Shown here: piece by piece, positions 1-7,956 of the stretch
Layout of the letters: the number at the start of each line of letters is the position of its first letter
How positions within the stretch are numbered: position 1 is the first letter of the stretch
Assembly (NCBI GenBank): GCA_000720375.1
Contig: JOAA01000016.1
Location: 124,001 to 188,000 of the forward strand
Source: Rhodococcus rhodnii
Lineage (GTDB): Bacteria > Actinomycetota > Actinomycetes > Mycobacteriales > Pseudonocardiaceae
DNA: 64,000 nt
Direction of reading: 5' to 3'
Notes under the pieces: generated by a model
Database searches by the model: none
Seen by the model: only the letters and a program-made list of their open reading frames with translations
Told to the model about the DNA's origin: nothing
Program-made: the position numbers and the translations under genes

Positions 1-854
1 GGCCGTTCTTCCTCGGCAACGAGGTGTGGCTGGTGGCGCTGGCCGGAGTTCTGCTCGGCGTCTTCCCGAAGTTCGAGGGACGGCTGTTCTCCGGGGCGTA
101 TCCGGCGGTGCTGGCGATCGTGCTGGGCGTCATCGTGTTCACGGTCGCGGCACAACTGCGCGGACGGCTCGGGATCGGGCGTAAACCGTTCTGGGACTTG
201 ATGATCACGGCAGGAGCCGGTGTCACGGCGATCGCATGGGGCGTACTGCTCGGCGCGATGCTCGAAGGTCTGCCGCTCGGTCCGGACGGCTACCCGACCG
301 GCGACTTCAGCGGTCTGGTCGACTCTGGCACGGTGTTGTTCGGCGTGCTGACGTTCTCGCTGTTCACGTTGCACGGCGCGGCTTTCGTCGCGGCACGGTC
401 GACCGGCCGCCTCGCTGCACGCGGAAAGCATGTGGCCCGGGTGTTGATCGCGCCGACTGCCATGGCAGTGCTGGCAGTCGTGGCCAACGGTGTGTTCGCG
501 CTGGATCTCGCCAACCCTTGGCTGACGTTGGCCGGTGCGGGATTGACCATCGTTGCCGTCTTCGCGGCCGGTTCGCTGTTGGACAAACGGCCGATGGCTG
601 CCGTTGTGTGCACTGGGGTGGCTTGTGTTCTACCGGTGTTCGCCGTGGCCGTCGCTCACCTGCCGAACGCCCTGGTGTCCTCTTTGGATGGCGGCGCCGG
701 ATTGTCCTTCGCCACCATCGCTTCATCGTCCAGCACATTGGCTCAGGTCGGCTGGCTCGCGCTGCCCATCGTACCCGCGGTGATCGGCCTGCAAGTGGTC
801 ATCTGGTGGATGTTCCGCCAGCGGGTCGATGAGCGGACAGGGCTGTTCTGGTGA
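1..854 (+). CDS. cydB: cytochrome bd ubiquinol oxidase subunit II, 5' truncated
   Basis: This is the C-terminal part of CydB, the integral membrane subunit of the high-affinity cytochrome bd quinol oxidase. The reading frame enters the window at base 3 and runs 283 residues to a TGA at 852-854. The first visible residues include the conserved GNEVWL motif, which normally lies near residue 60, so about 55-60 residues are missing upstream. The rest is a series of hydrophobic helices. The stop overlaps the GTG start of cydD by 4 bases (GTGA), so the genes form one operon in the usual cydABDC order. cydA should lie just left of the window. Confidence 0.93.
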   Translation, partial: PFFLGNEVWLVALAGVLLGVFPKFEGRLFSGAYPAVLAIVLGVIVFTVAAQLRGRLGIGRKPFWDLMITAGAGVTAIAWGVLLGAMLEGLPLGPDGYPTGDFSGLVDSGTVLFGVLTFSLFTLHGAAFVAARSTGRLAARGKHVARVLIAPTAMAVLAVVANGVFALDLANPWLTLAGAGLTIVAVFAAGSLLDKRPMAAVVCTGVACVLPVFAVAVAHLPNALVSSLDGGAGLSFATIASSSSTLAQVGWLALPIVPAVIGLQVVIWWMFRQRVDERTGLFW

Positions 855-2368
855 TCCCCGATCTGCCGGGTTCCCGGCGCTACCTGTACATGCTGTGCGC
901 GCTGGCCGCGTGCACAGCATGTCTCGTGCTCGCCCAAGCCGAGTTATTGGCTGGGCTGCTGACTGGAAGTGTCACGCTCGCATTGCCGATCGTGGCGTTG
1001 GCGGCCCGCGCTTTGTTGTTGTGGGTACAGGAAAGCGTGGCGGCCCGATTCGCCGCGTCCGCGAAGGGGCACCTGCGGTCGCGGGTATTGCGGTCCACGA
1101 TGGATTCCGCTGGTGCACAGGCCACGTTGGTGACAAGGGGAATTGACGCGGTCGGACCGTACCTGACCGGCTATCTGCCGCAGATGGTCATCTCGGCGAT
1201 CGTTCCACTTGCCGTGCTGGTCCGGTTGTCCATCGCGGATCTGACGTCGGCGTTGATCATCGCGGCCACGTTGCCGTTGATTCCGGTGTTCGCCGTGCTG
1301 GTCGGCAAGCACACCAAGCGGCAGACCGAACGGCAGTGGGATCTGCTGTCCCGGTTGGGCGGACATTTCCTGGATGTCGTACGAGGCATGGAAACGCTGA
1401 TTCTGTTCAAGCGGGCCGGTGCCCAAGCCAGGATCGTGCGGGAGATGGCCGTTCAGCACGCCGACGCGACCATGCGGACGTTGCGGATCGCTTTCCTGTC
1501 GGCGTTGGTGCTGGAACTCGTTGCCACGCTGTCCATCGCCTTGGTCGCTGTCCCTGTTGGACTACGTCTGTTGAACGGAGGCGTGGACTTGGCGACCGCA
1601 CTGCTCGTGTTGCTGCTTGCACCCGAGGCGTACCTCCCGTTGCGAGTGGCTGGTGCGAAGTTCCACGCGGCGGCCGAGGGTGTGACTGTTCTCAAGAACG
1701 TCTTGGCGCTCAAGGAGAAGTCGCCCAAGGCGGCTGTCCGAACGCGACCGCCGGACCTGCGCACCGCGACGATTTCGCTGGAAGGTGTGACCGTGCGCTA
1801 TCCGGGGCGCTCGGAACCAGCAGTGCGAGACTTCTGGCTGACGGTCGAACCAGGTGAACGCGTCGCGCTCATCGGCCCCAGCGGTGCTGGGAAAAGTACC
1901 CTGCTGTCGGTCGTGCTCGGTCTGACCACGCCCACCGATGGCCGCGTACTGATCGGCGGTGTGGATCTGCGAGAGCTCGCTGACTGGCACGACTGCCTTA
2001 CGTGGGTGCCACAACAGCCGTGGTTGATGGCTGCCAGTGTCGCCGACAACATCCGGTTGGCCAATCCGCAGGCGACCGATGTGGACATTGCACGTGCCGC
2101 TCAGGCGGCTGCATTGGACGTTTCCATGGACCGTCTGGGTCGTGAACTGTCCAGTGGTCAACGACAGCGAGTCGCCTTGGCTCGTGCATTGCTCCGGCGT
2201 TCGGCGCCGGTGGTTTTGCTCGACGAACCGACCGCTCGGCTGGACACCCAGACCGAGCAGGCGGTGCTGGCCGCGAGCCGGAAGCTGTTGGCGGGCAAGA
2301 CCGCGTTGGTCGTCGCGCATCGCCCCGCGTTGTTGCCTGAGACCGATCGGGTGGTGCGGGTCGGATGA
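851..2368 (+). CDS. cydD: thiol reductant ABC exporter subunit CydD
   Basis: CydD is one half of the heterodimeric CydDC exporter of glutathione/cysteine-type thiols, needed to assemble the haem sites of cytochrome bd. The 505-residue protein has an N-terminal transmembrane exporter domain (about residues 1-290) and a C-terminal ATPase domain with Walker A GPSGAGKST, a Q-loop (WVPQQPW), the signature LSSGQRQR and Walker B VVLLDEPT. Its GTG start overlaps the cydB stop and its TGA overlaps the ATG of cydC. In an actinomycete that uses mycothiol, the exported thiol is likely cysteine or a mycothiol-related compound, which is inference. Confidence 0.93.
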   Translation: MIPDLPGSRRYLYMLCALAACTACLVLAQAELLAGLLTGSVTLALPIVALAARALLLWVQESVAARFAASAKGHLRSRVLRSTMDSAGAQATLVTRGIDAVGPYLTGYLPQMVISAIVPLAVLVRLSIADLTSALIIAATLPLIPVFAVLVGKHTKRQTERQWDLLSRLGGHFLDVVRGMETLILFKRAGAQARIVREMAVQHADATMRTLRIAFLSALVLELVATLSIALVAVPVGLRLLNGGVDLATALLVLLLAPEAYLPLRVAGAKFHAAAEGVTVLKNVLALKEKSPKAAVRTRPPDLRTATISLEGVTVRYPGRSEPAVRDFWLTVEPGERVALIGPSGAGKSTLLSVVLGLTTPTDGRVLIGGVDLRELADWHDCLTWVPQQPWLMAASVADNIRLANPQATDVDIARAAQAAALDVSMDRLGRELSSGQRQRVALARALLRRSAPVVLLDEPTARLDTQTEQAVLAASRKLLAGKTALVVAHRPALLPETDRVVRVG

Positions 2369-3885
2369 GACTTCCTGTCGTACGAATGACTTTTGCCGCG
2401 TTCATCGCGGTTCTGGCCGAACTGGCCGCGATCGGTCTCACCGCGACCGCCGCGTGGCTGATCGTCAGCGCGGCCGCACATCCACCACTCGCTGCCCTGA
2501 CCGTGGCCATCGTGATCGTCCGGACGCTGGCGATCGCACGTGGCGGTTTGCGCTACGCCGAACGTCTAGCCGGTCATTCCGCCGTCCTGCGCGCGATGGC
2601 TGACCTGCGGGGCCAGGTCTATGCCGCACTCCTGCGCCGCAAGGACATCCGGGAAGGCGACGCGCTCGCCCGGGTCGTGTCCGATGTGGATTCCTTGCAG
2701 GACGGGTTGCTCCGGTGCATTGTCCCGGCTGGAGTCGCCGCGATGGTCGCCGCGATCGGCTTGACAGTCGCGGCTGTCATGTCGCCCGTTGCACTAGCGG
2801 TGCTGTTGTGCGCCCTCGCAATCATCGGGCTCGTATTGCCATTTGCCGCCGCGCAGCTCGCGGCGCGTACCGCGCGACGGACCGTCGAGGACCGCGCGAG
2901 GCTTGCTGATCACATGCTCGACCTGATCCACGGCTCGGCCGAACTGGAGGTCTACGGCGCTCGCCCGGCCAAGCTTCAGCAAGCCGAAGCCACAGCGGCA
3001 TCCATCGCGGCCGTCGAACGCCGCCCCGGAGCCTTCATCGGGGCGCTCGGTGTGGCCGTCCAAATCGGAGCGGTATTCGCGCTGATCACGTTGCTGCCAC
3101 CCGGCCCCGGCACGGCCGCACTCGCGCTCGGCACCCTGACTGCGATGGAAGTCTTCCTGCCGCTGTCGGCCGCCGCCGCGCGACGGACGGAAGTCCGCCC
3201 GGCCATCGCCCGTGTCCGCGCACTGTTCACCGAACCTGGTACACCGCCCCGACCAGCGCCCGAGGTCGTACTGGACCTACGGCCAGGTAAGCACATCGCC
3301 ATCGTCGGCCCAAGTGGTGCCGGGAAGAGCACGCTGCTGACGCAGGTCGCGCGCAACGAACCGGTTGCACGGGGCGCAATGACAGATGGGCACGTTTTCG
3401 CCACAACCATCCGGGAAAACCTCTCGTTCGCCCGGCCGGACTGCACACAGGACGACCTCGACCGAGTCGCTCGACTGGTACGACTGGACTCCTGGCTCGC
3501 CTCGCTGCCCCAGGGCTGGAACACGACGATCGACACGGACACAATCTCAGGCGGGCAACGACAACGACTGATCCTCGCGCGCGCCCTGCTTGCCGACGCT
3601 CCCATCGTTCTGCTCGACGAGCCAGTGGAAAGCCTTGACACGACTCAAGGTGACGAGATCCTTGCCGACGTGCTCGCCGCGACCCACGACCGCGCCGTGG
3701 TTCTGGTGACGCACCGGCTCAGCCAACTGACCGGGTTCCAGGATGTGGTCGTTCTGGAAGGCGGACAGGTGATTCAGCGCGGCTCGCACGAGGAGCTCGT
3801 CGCATGCGAGGGCTACTACCAGGACTCCTGGCGAGCGGAAGAGATGATCTCCATGCTGGCAAATTCGCGCCACAGCCCCGCTTGA
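2365..3885 (+). CDS. cydC: thiol reductant ABC exporter subunit CydC
   Basis: This is the partner of CydD (506 residues): an exporter transmembrane domain followed by an ATPase domain with Walker A GPSGAGKST, signature SGGQRQR and Walker B IVLLDEPV. The stretch between Walker A and the TIRENL motif is about 20 residues shorter than in most ABC exporters, and the position normally holding the Q-loop glutamine reads TDGHVF. This suggests one degenerate nucleotide site, as is common in heterodimeric exporters. It starts at the ATG overlapping the cydD stop and is the last cyd gene; an AT-richer promoter-like gap follows. Confidence 0.92.
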   Translation: MRLPVVRMTFAAFIAVLAELAAIGLTATAAWLIVSAAAHPPLAALTVAIVIVRTLAIARGGLRYAERLAGHSAVLRAMADLRGQVYAALLRRKDIREGDALARVVSDVDSLQDGLLRCIVPAGVAAMVAAIGLTVAAVMSPVALAVLLCALAIIGLVLPFAAAQLAARTARRTVEDRARLADHMLDLIHGSAELEVYGARPAKLQQAEATAASIAAVERRPGAFIGALGVAVQIGAVFALITLLPPGPGTAALALGTLTAMEVFLPLSAAAARRTEVRPAIARVRALFTEPGTPPRPAPEVVLDLRPGKHIAIVGPSGAGKSTLLTQVARNEPVARGAMTDGHVFATTIRENLSFARPDCTQDDLDRVARLVRLDSWLASLPQGWNTTIDTDTISGGQRQRLILARALLADAPIVLLDEPVESLDTTQGDEILADVLAATHDRAVVLVTHRLSQLTGFQDVVVLEGGQVIQRGSHEELVACEGYYQDSWRAEEMISMLANSRHSPA

Positions 3886-3899
3886 CCTGCGGAAACGAA

Positions 3900-3915
3900 A
3901 GTGACCTGGATCACA
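3900..3915. promoter_or_regulatory. Crp/GlxR-like operator
   Basis: The sequence AGTGACCTGGATCACA fits the Crp-family dyad TGTGA-N6-TCACA at every position but the first. It lies 15 bp after the cydC stop, at the start of an AT-rich stretch (cattacaacttaattac), and about 130 bp before the MFS gene. A cAMP-responsive or other Crp-family regulator acting on the downstream operon is an inference from the match and the position. Confidence 0.45.
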
Positions 3916-3952
3916 TTACAACTTAATTACTTGCTTGAATGAACCTGTGTCA

Positions 3953-3976
3953 GTTGAGTGGCAACTAGAACTCAAC
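3953..3976. promoter_or_regulatory. inverted repeat GTTGAGT-N10-ACTCAAC
   Basis: There is a perfect 7-bp inverted repeat with a 10-bp spacer in the leader of the biosynthetic operon, between the Crp-like site and the 17-bp palindrome. It could be a repressor site or a weak RNA hairpin. No regulator gene lies inside the operon, so a local partner is not obvious. Confidence 0.35.
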
Positions 3977-3994
3977 GCATCTGGGGGATCACCG

Positions 3995-4011
3995 ACAGTT
4001 CCGCGAACTGT
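3995..4011. promoter_or_regulatory. perfect 17-bp palindrome upstream of the MFS gene
   Basis: ACAGTTCCGCGAACTGT is fully symmetric (7-bp arms, CGC centre) and ends 34 bp before the chosen ATG of the MFS gene. Its length and position fit an operator for a dimeric repressor, or a short hairpin in the 5' leader. It also argues that the first gene does not start at the upstream in-frame TTG (3935), because that would place the element inside coding sequence. Confidence 0.45.
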
Positions 4012-4045
4012 GGCTTTGCCATGGGCTCGTCATGCAAGGGGGACG

Positions 4046-5362
4046 ATGCGACCGACGCCACCAGCCGCCGTCCTGCCCGTCGGATTCCAGTGGTTCTGGG
4101 GCAGCCAGACGATGAGCTTCGTCGGCGACCGGCTGACTGGCTTCGCCGTGCCGAGTGCCGCGATCCTCGTCCTGAACGCCTCCAGTGCCCAGGTCGGGCT
4201 GATCTCGGCGGCCGGATGGCTGGCATATCCGGCGTTCGGCATGATCGCGGGCGCGCTCTTGGCTGAGCGCAGGCGGCGGGGCGTGATGATCGCCGGCGAG
4301 CTTGTCCGGTTCGCCGCGTTCGCGAGCATTCCGGTGGCGGCGCTGATCGGGTGGCTGAGCGTCACCCAACTGGTCGTCGTTGTCGCCTTGGCTGGGATCG
4401 CAACGGTGTTCGTCGACATCGCAGGGCAGTCCTATGTGCCCACCTTGGTGACGCCGGGACAGCTTTTCGCGGCCAACTCGCGGCTGCAGGGCTCGGACAG
4501 CCTGTCCAAGCTGATCGGGCCCGCACTCGCGGGCGCCGTGATGAACCTGCTCGGCGGGATCGCGGCGATCGGCGTGAACGCGTTGCCCTTCCTGCTCTCC
4601 GCATTCGGCCGGACCCGCATCAAGGTCGTCGAGGAACTGCCGCCGCGGCTGTCCTCACCGCCTTCGATCGCCACGCGGATCCGCATCGGGATCTCGTACG
4701 TCTGGAGTCAGCCGCTGCTGCGGCAAGTGGTCTGCGGTACGGCCGTGCGCGGGTTCGGAACCGGTGTGGTGGACGCGGTTCTGCTGCTGTTCGCGTACCG
4801 GGCGCTTGGCCTGTCCAGTCTGGGCGGCGGTTTCCTGCTCGCGGCGGGCGCGGTCGGTGCCCTGCTGGGAGCGCTGATGACGCAACGGATCGCGCGGCGA
4901 ATCGGCGTCCGTGCGGCCCTGCTGCTCAGCGCGCTCGAAGGTCTCTTGTGGCTGGCGGTGCCGGTCACGCTGTTCGTCGCGCCGGTCGTGTTCCTGGTCG
5001 CCATCCGTGTCTGCTCGGCGTTCTGGCTGCCGGTGTGGAACGTGCTGACGACCAGCATCCGGCAGTCCTTGACCCCGCCGGGCGAACAATCCACGGTGCA
5101 TGCGACCGCACGGACCATGGCGTCGTCGATGATCCCGTTCGGCTCCATGCTCGCCGGCCTTGCCGCGGGCCTTCTGGGATCTTTGCTCGGCACAGCGACC
5201 GGCCTTGTCGTCGTACTGGCCGTCGGCGGTGCCTGCATCGCGGCAAGCGTGTTGCTGCTGCGTGGCGTCACCCGCGAACTTCCTGAGCTGGCCAAAACGC
5301 AAGGAGGAGGATCGAATGCACCCGTCCACCACACGAACGTTGAACGCCAAGGAGTTCGCTGA
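4046..5362 (+). CDS. MFS transporter, first gene of the biosynthetic operon
   Basis: This is a major facilitator of 438 residues with about 12 hydrophobic helices, resembling the drug and siderophore exporters of the MFS_3/EntS type (N-terminal FWGSQTMSFVGDR, then repeated glycine- and alanine-rich helices). I chose the ATG at 4046 because GGGGGAC lies just upstream; an in-frame TTG at 3935 would absorb the palindromes of the leader. The 3' end overlaps the radical SAM gene by 47 bp, so the two are translated together. It probably exports the product of the downstream enzymes, which would also give self-protection. The substrate is not readable from the sequence. Confidence 0.85.
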   Translation: MRPTPPAAVLPVGFQWFWGSQTMSFVGDRLTGFAVPSAAILVLNASSAQVGLISAAGWLAYPAFGMIAGALLAERRRRGVMIAGELVRFAAFASIPVAALIGWLSVTQLVVVVALAGIATVFVDIAGQSYVPTLVTPGQLFAANSRLQGSDSLSKLIGPALAGAVMNLLGGIAAIGVNALPFLLSAFGRTRIKVVEELPPRLSSPPSIATRIRIGISYVWSQPLLRQVVCGTAVRGFGTGVVDAVLLLFAYRALGLSSLGGGFLLAAGAVGALLGALMTQRIARRIGVRAALLLSALEGLLWLAVPVTLFVAPVVFLVAIRVCSAFWLPVWNVLTTSIRQSLTPPGEQSTVHATARTMASSMIPFGSMLAGLAAGLLGSLLGTATGLVVVLAVGGACIAASVLLLRGVTRELPELAKTQGGGSNAPVHHTNVERQGVR

Positions 5363-6491
5363 CATCAAGCACACCGTGGCGATCCGGTCGCGGGCGCGCA
5401 AAAGCCTGCTGGCGGACCCGGGGTACGCGGCTCCGCTGCCGCAGGAAGTCAGCATGCAGCTGACGTACAAGTGCAATCTCCGGTGCACGCACTGCTACCA
5501 GTGGAACGAGCAGGGTTTCTTCCGCGACTTCAGCATCGAGCGGCAACGCACCGAACTGAACATCGAAGTCGTCGAACAGGTCCTGCGGACAACCGCGCCG
5601 GTGCGCTCCAAGACGTTCCTCTGGGGCGGCGAACCGCTGATGCACTCGAAGTTCAACGAGGTCGCGGACCTGCTTGAGAAGTACCCCCGCACGGTCAACA
5701 TGTGCACCAACGGCCTGCTGTTCAAGCGGAAACTCGACGACCTGCTCAAGATCGGCGCGAACCTGAACCTGCTGATCAGCCTGGACGGGCTCGGCGAGGA
5801 CCACGAGGCGCTGCGCGGCAAGGGCACGTTCAAGCGCACGATGGAGAACATCCAGCTGATGCTGGATCTCAAGCGCGAAGGCAGGTTCGACGGCGAGATC
5901 TCGTTGTCCTGCATGGTGTCGCACGTGACCGTGTACAAGATGTACGAGTTCATGGAATGGGCCGAGGAACTCGGCGTCAACACGGTGTACTTCCAGTTCC
6001 CGTGGTTCATCAGCCCGCAAGTCGCGCAGGCGATGGACAAGGTGTACGAGGAGTCCTTCGCGTGGCTCAACCCGGACACCAAGACCAAGAAGCCGACCTG
6101 GCACTCGTACACCTACCAGCTGCCCGAAGAACAGCTCCCGGTGTTGCGGGAATCCATGGCTCGCTTGGCGAGCAGGCCGTGGCGAGTCCGGGTGCGTTAC
6201 CAGCCGCAACTGGAGGCCGACGAGGTCGAGGACTTCATCCGGGGCACGTCCCGCCCGGCACAGCACCGTAACAAGTGCCTCGCGGTGTCCAACCGGATGG
6301 AGGTGCACGCGGACGGCGCGGTGAGCTCGTGCAAGTTCTTCCCGGAGTTCGTGGTGGGCAACCTGTACGACACGCCGGTCGCGGAGCTGTGGCAGAGCAA
6401 GGACTTCCGGGAGATCCGCAAGATCCTCTCGGCCAACGGCATGATGCCGGTCTGCTCGAAGTGTATCCTGCTCTACCTGAACGGAGTGTGA
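5316..6491 (+). CDS. radical SAM enzyme with short SPASM-like C-terminus
   Basis: This is a 391-residue radical SAM protein. Cys53, Cys57 and Cys60 (CNLRCTHC) form the CxxxCxxC motif that binds the [4Fe-4S] cluster and S-adenosylmethionine, followed by the GGE motif (WGGEPLM). The C-terminal region has four further cysteines (321, 339, 380, 383) in a SPASM/Twitch-like arrangement with the typical GNLYDTPVAELW stretch. This is enough for one auxiliary cluster rather than the two of full SPASM enzymes. The ATG at 5316 follows a strong AAGGAGGAGG site. The next gene, 5 bp downstream, is a carrier protein, so the substrate may be carrier-bound. There is no precursor-peptide ORF beside it, unlike most SPASM peptide-modifying enzymes. 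Confidence 0.88.
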   Translation: MHPSTTRTLNAKEFADIKHTVAIRSRARKSLLADPGYAAPLPQEVSMQLTYKCNLRCTHCYQWNEQGFFRDFSIERQRTELNIEVVEQVLRTTAPVRSKTFLWGGEPLMHSKFNEVADLLEKYPRTVNMCTNGLLFKRKLDDLLKIGANLNLLISLDGLGEDHEALRGKGTFKRTMENIQLMLDLKREGRFDGEISLSCMVSHVTVYKMYEFMEWAEELGVNTVYFQFPWFISPQVAQAMDKVYEESFAWLNPDTKTKKPTWHSYTYQLPEEQLPVLRESMARLASRPWRVRVRYQPQLEADEVEDFIRGTSRPAQHRNKCLAVSNRMEVHADGAVSSCKFFPEFVVGNLYDTPVAELWQSKDFREIRKILSANGMMPVCSKCILLYLNGV

Positions 6492-6496
6492 AACCC

Positions 6497-6754
6497 ATGT
6501 CCGACACCGAGTTCACCATCAAGACCGTGCTCGCCGGGGTGCTGGGCGCGGGAATCACCCCGGCCGAGATCGGCTCGGACGCCGATCTGGTCGAGGAGTA
6601 CGGGCTCGACTCGCTGCAGACGATCTCGTTCCTGCTCGGCATCGAGGACGCCTTCGACCTCGAACTGGACTACGAGACCCTGGAACTGGACCACCTGCGC
6701 TCGGTACGCCAGTTCGCCGAGTTCATCTCGTCGACCACCGTGGTGGCCGGATGA
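6497..6754 (+). CDS. stand-alone acyl/peptidyl carrier protein
   Basis: This is an 85-residue phosphopantetheine carrier protein. Ser39 sits in the canonical DSL motif (EEYGLDSLQTISF), in an acidic four-helix-bundle sequence. It should carry an acyl or aminoacyl group as a thioester after activation by a phosphopantetheinyl transferase; none is encoded in the operon, so a genomic one would act. A GGAG motif lies 10 bases before the ATG, and its TGA overlaps the ATG of the ATP-grasp gene (ATGA), implying equal expression of carrier and ligase. Confidence 0.9.
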   Translation: MSDTEFTIKTVLAGVLGAGITPAEIGSDADLVEEYGLDSLQTISFLLGIEDAFDLELDYETLELDHLRSVRQFAEFISSTTVVAG

Positions 6755-7956
6755 CCGCAGCTCGGTTGGGCACATTCGACGCGGAGAAGTGGTGGCGCCC
6801 AACCGATCTGGCCACCCTGCCCGCGATACCCCGTACCGGATCGGATGACGCGGTCGCCGCGATGGACGAACTCCTCGCGGGCTTCTGCTCGCCAGGCGAC
6901 CGGCTGATCACCCGGCATCCGATGACGGCGTCCGTCCGTGACGGCCTTGCCGCCGCGGGCATCACGTTCGATCACATCGTGGTTGAAGCGCCACACGAAC
7001 CATTCGAACGCAACGTGTCCCGGGACTTGGTCGCAGACTTTGTCGTTGAGCCCTATGCCGTGCTTGCGGAAACGGCTCAGCTGACGACTCTGCTTCCTGA
7101 CAACGATGTCGTCGCCGAAGTGAACTCCAAGACCTGGTCGAACACCCTGGCGCAGGAGTTGGAGTTGCCCGGGACAGGGACCGTTGTCCGGTCGGTGGCG
7201 GAGCTGTCGGCTGCGGTGTCCCGGTTGCCGTCGGCGATCGTCAAGGATCCGTACGGTGTGTCCGGGCGGGCTGCCTTGGTCGTGGAGTCTCCGGGGGTTC
7301 TGCGGGCGATCGAGCGGACGCTGACCAAGCAGGACAAGCGGATCGAGTTGGTGGTCCAGGAGAAGTACGCGGTGGAACGGGACTTCTCCGCGCACGTCCT
7401 GATCTCCCGGGACGGCACGTGGCGGCACCGCGGCATCCAGGTGATGACCAACCGAGGGTTGCGGCACATGGGTTCGTCCCCGGCCACACCGGACTTCTCG
7501 GAGTTCCTGGCGGACAGGGGATATCTCTCGGTCATCGACTCGGTCGCCGAGGCGTTGGTCCAGGCGGGCTACTTCGGCCCGGTCGGCGTCGACTCGATGC
7601 TCCTGCGGGACGGCACGCTCGTCCCGGTTCTGGAAATCAACGCCAGGCAGTCCTTGGGCCTGCTTTCGTTGGTGCTCAACGAGCGCTTCGCCACTCCGGC
7701 GCATCTGTCGCAAGTGGAACTCACCGTTCCGCCGGGCAGCGGGATTTCCTCGCTCGTCCAAGCCCTGGCTGACATTCGGTACACGGGTGGGGAGCGTGAA
7801 GGTGTTCTCGTGCTCAATGGCAGCACGCTCGCGGCACCAGGTGGCCGCGTGTACTTCGCCTTGATGTCCCACCAACCTGACGCTCTGCGGCAACGCGTCC
7901 TTGATGCCGTCGCAGCAGCGGGCATAACGGTCAGAGGAGTCGCTCATGCGGCTTGA
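6751..7956 (+). CDS. ATP-grasp ligase, probable carrier-protein loading enzyme
   Basis: This is a 401-residue protein with an ATP-grasp fold: the nucleotide-binding strand AIVKDPYGVSGRAALV, a VVQEKYAVERDFSAHV segment and the metal-binding motif VLEINARQS. ATP-grasp enzymes make an acyl-phosphate and transfer the acyl group to an amine or thiol. Because the gene is fused by a 4-base overlap to the carrier-protein gene and no adenylation domain is present in the cluster, the likely job is to load an acid or amino acid onto the carrier. BtrJ loading BtrI in butirosin biosynthesis is a known precedent. An amide ligase acting on a free product is the alternative. Confidence 0.82.
   Translation: MTAARLGTFDAEKWWRPTDLATLPAIPRTGSDDAVAAMDELLAGFCSPGDRLITRHPMTASVRDGLAAAGITFDHIVVEAPHEPFERNVSRDLVADFVVEPYAVLAETAQLTTLLPDNDVVAEVNSKTWSNTLAQELELPGTGTVVRSVAELSAAVSRLPSAIVKDPYGVSGRAALVVESPGVLRAIERTLTKQDKRIELVVQEKYAVERDFSAHVLISRDGTWRHRGIQVMTNRGLRHMGSSPATPDFSEFLADRGYLSVIDSVAEALVQAGYFGPVGVDSMLLRDGTLVPVLEINARQSLGLLSLVLNERFATPAHLSQVELTVPPGSGISSLVQALADIRYTGGEREGVLVLNGSTLAAPGGRVYFALMSHQPDALRQRVLDAVAAAGITVRGVAHAA

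Noticed and set aside
3935..4045. Upstream TTG start for the MFS gene
   Set aside because: It would include the Crp-like and palindrome leader in coding sequence, has no Shine-Dalgarno and adds 37 residues unlike an MFS N-terminus.
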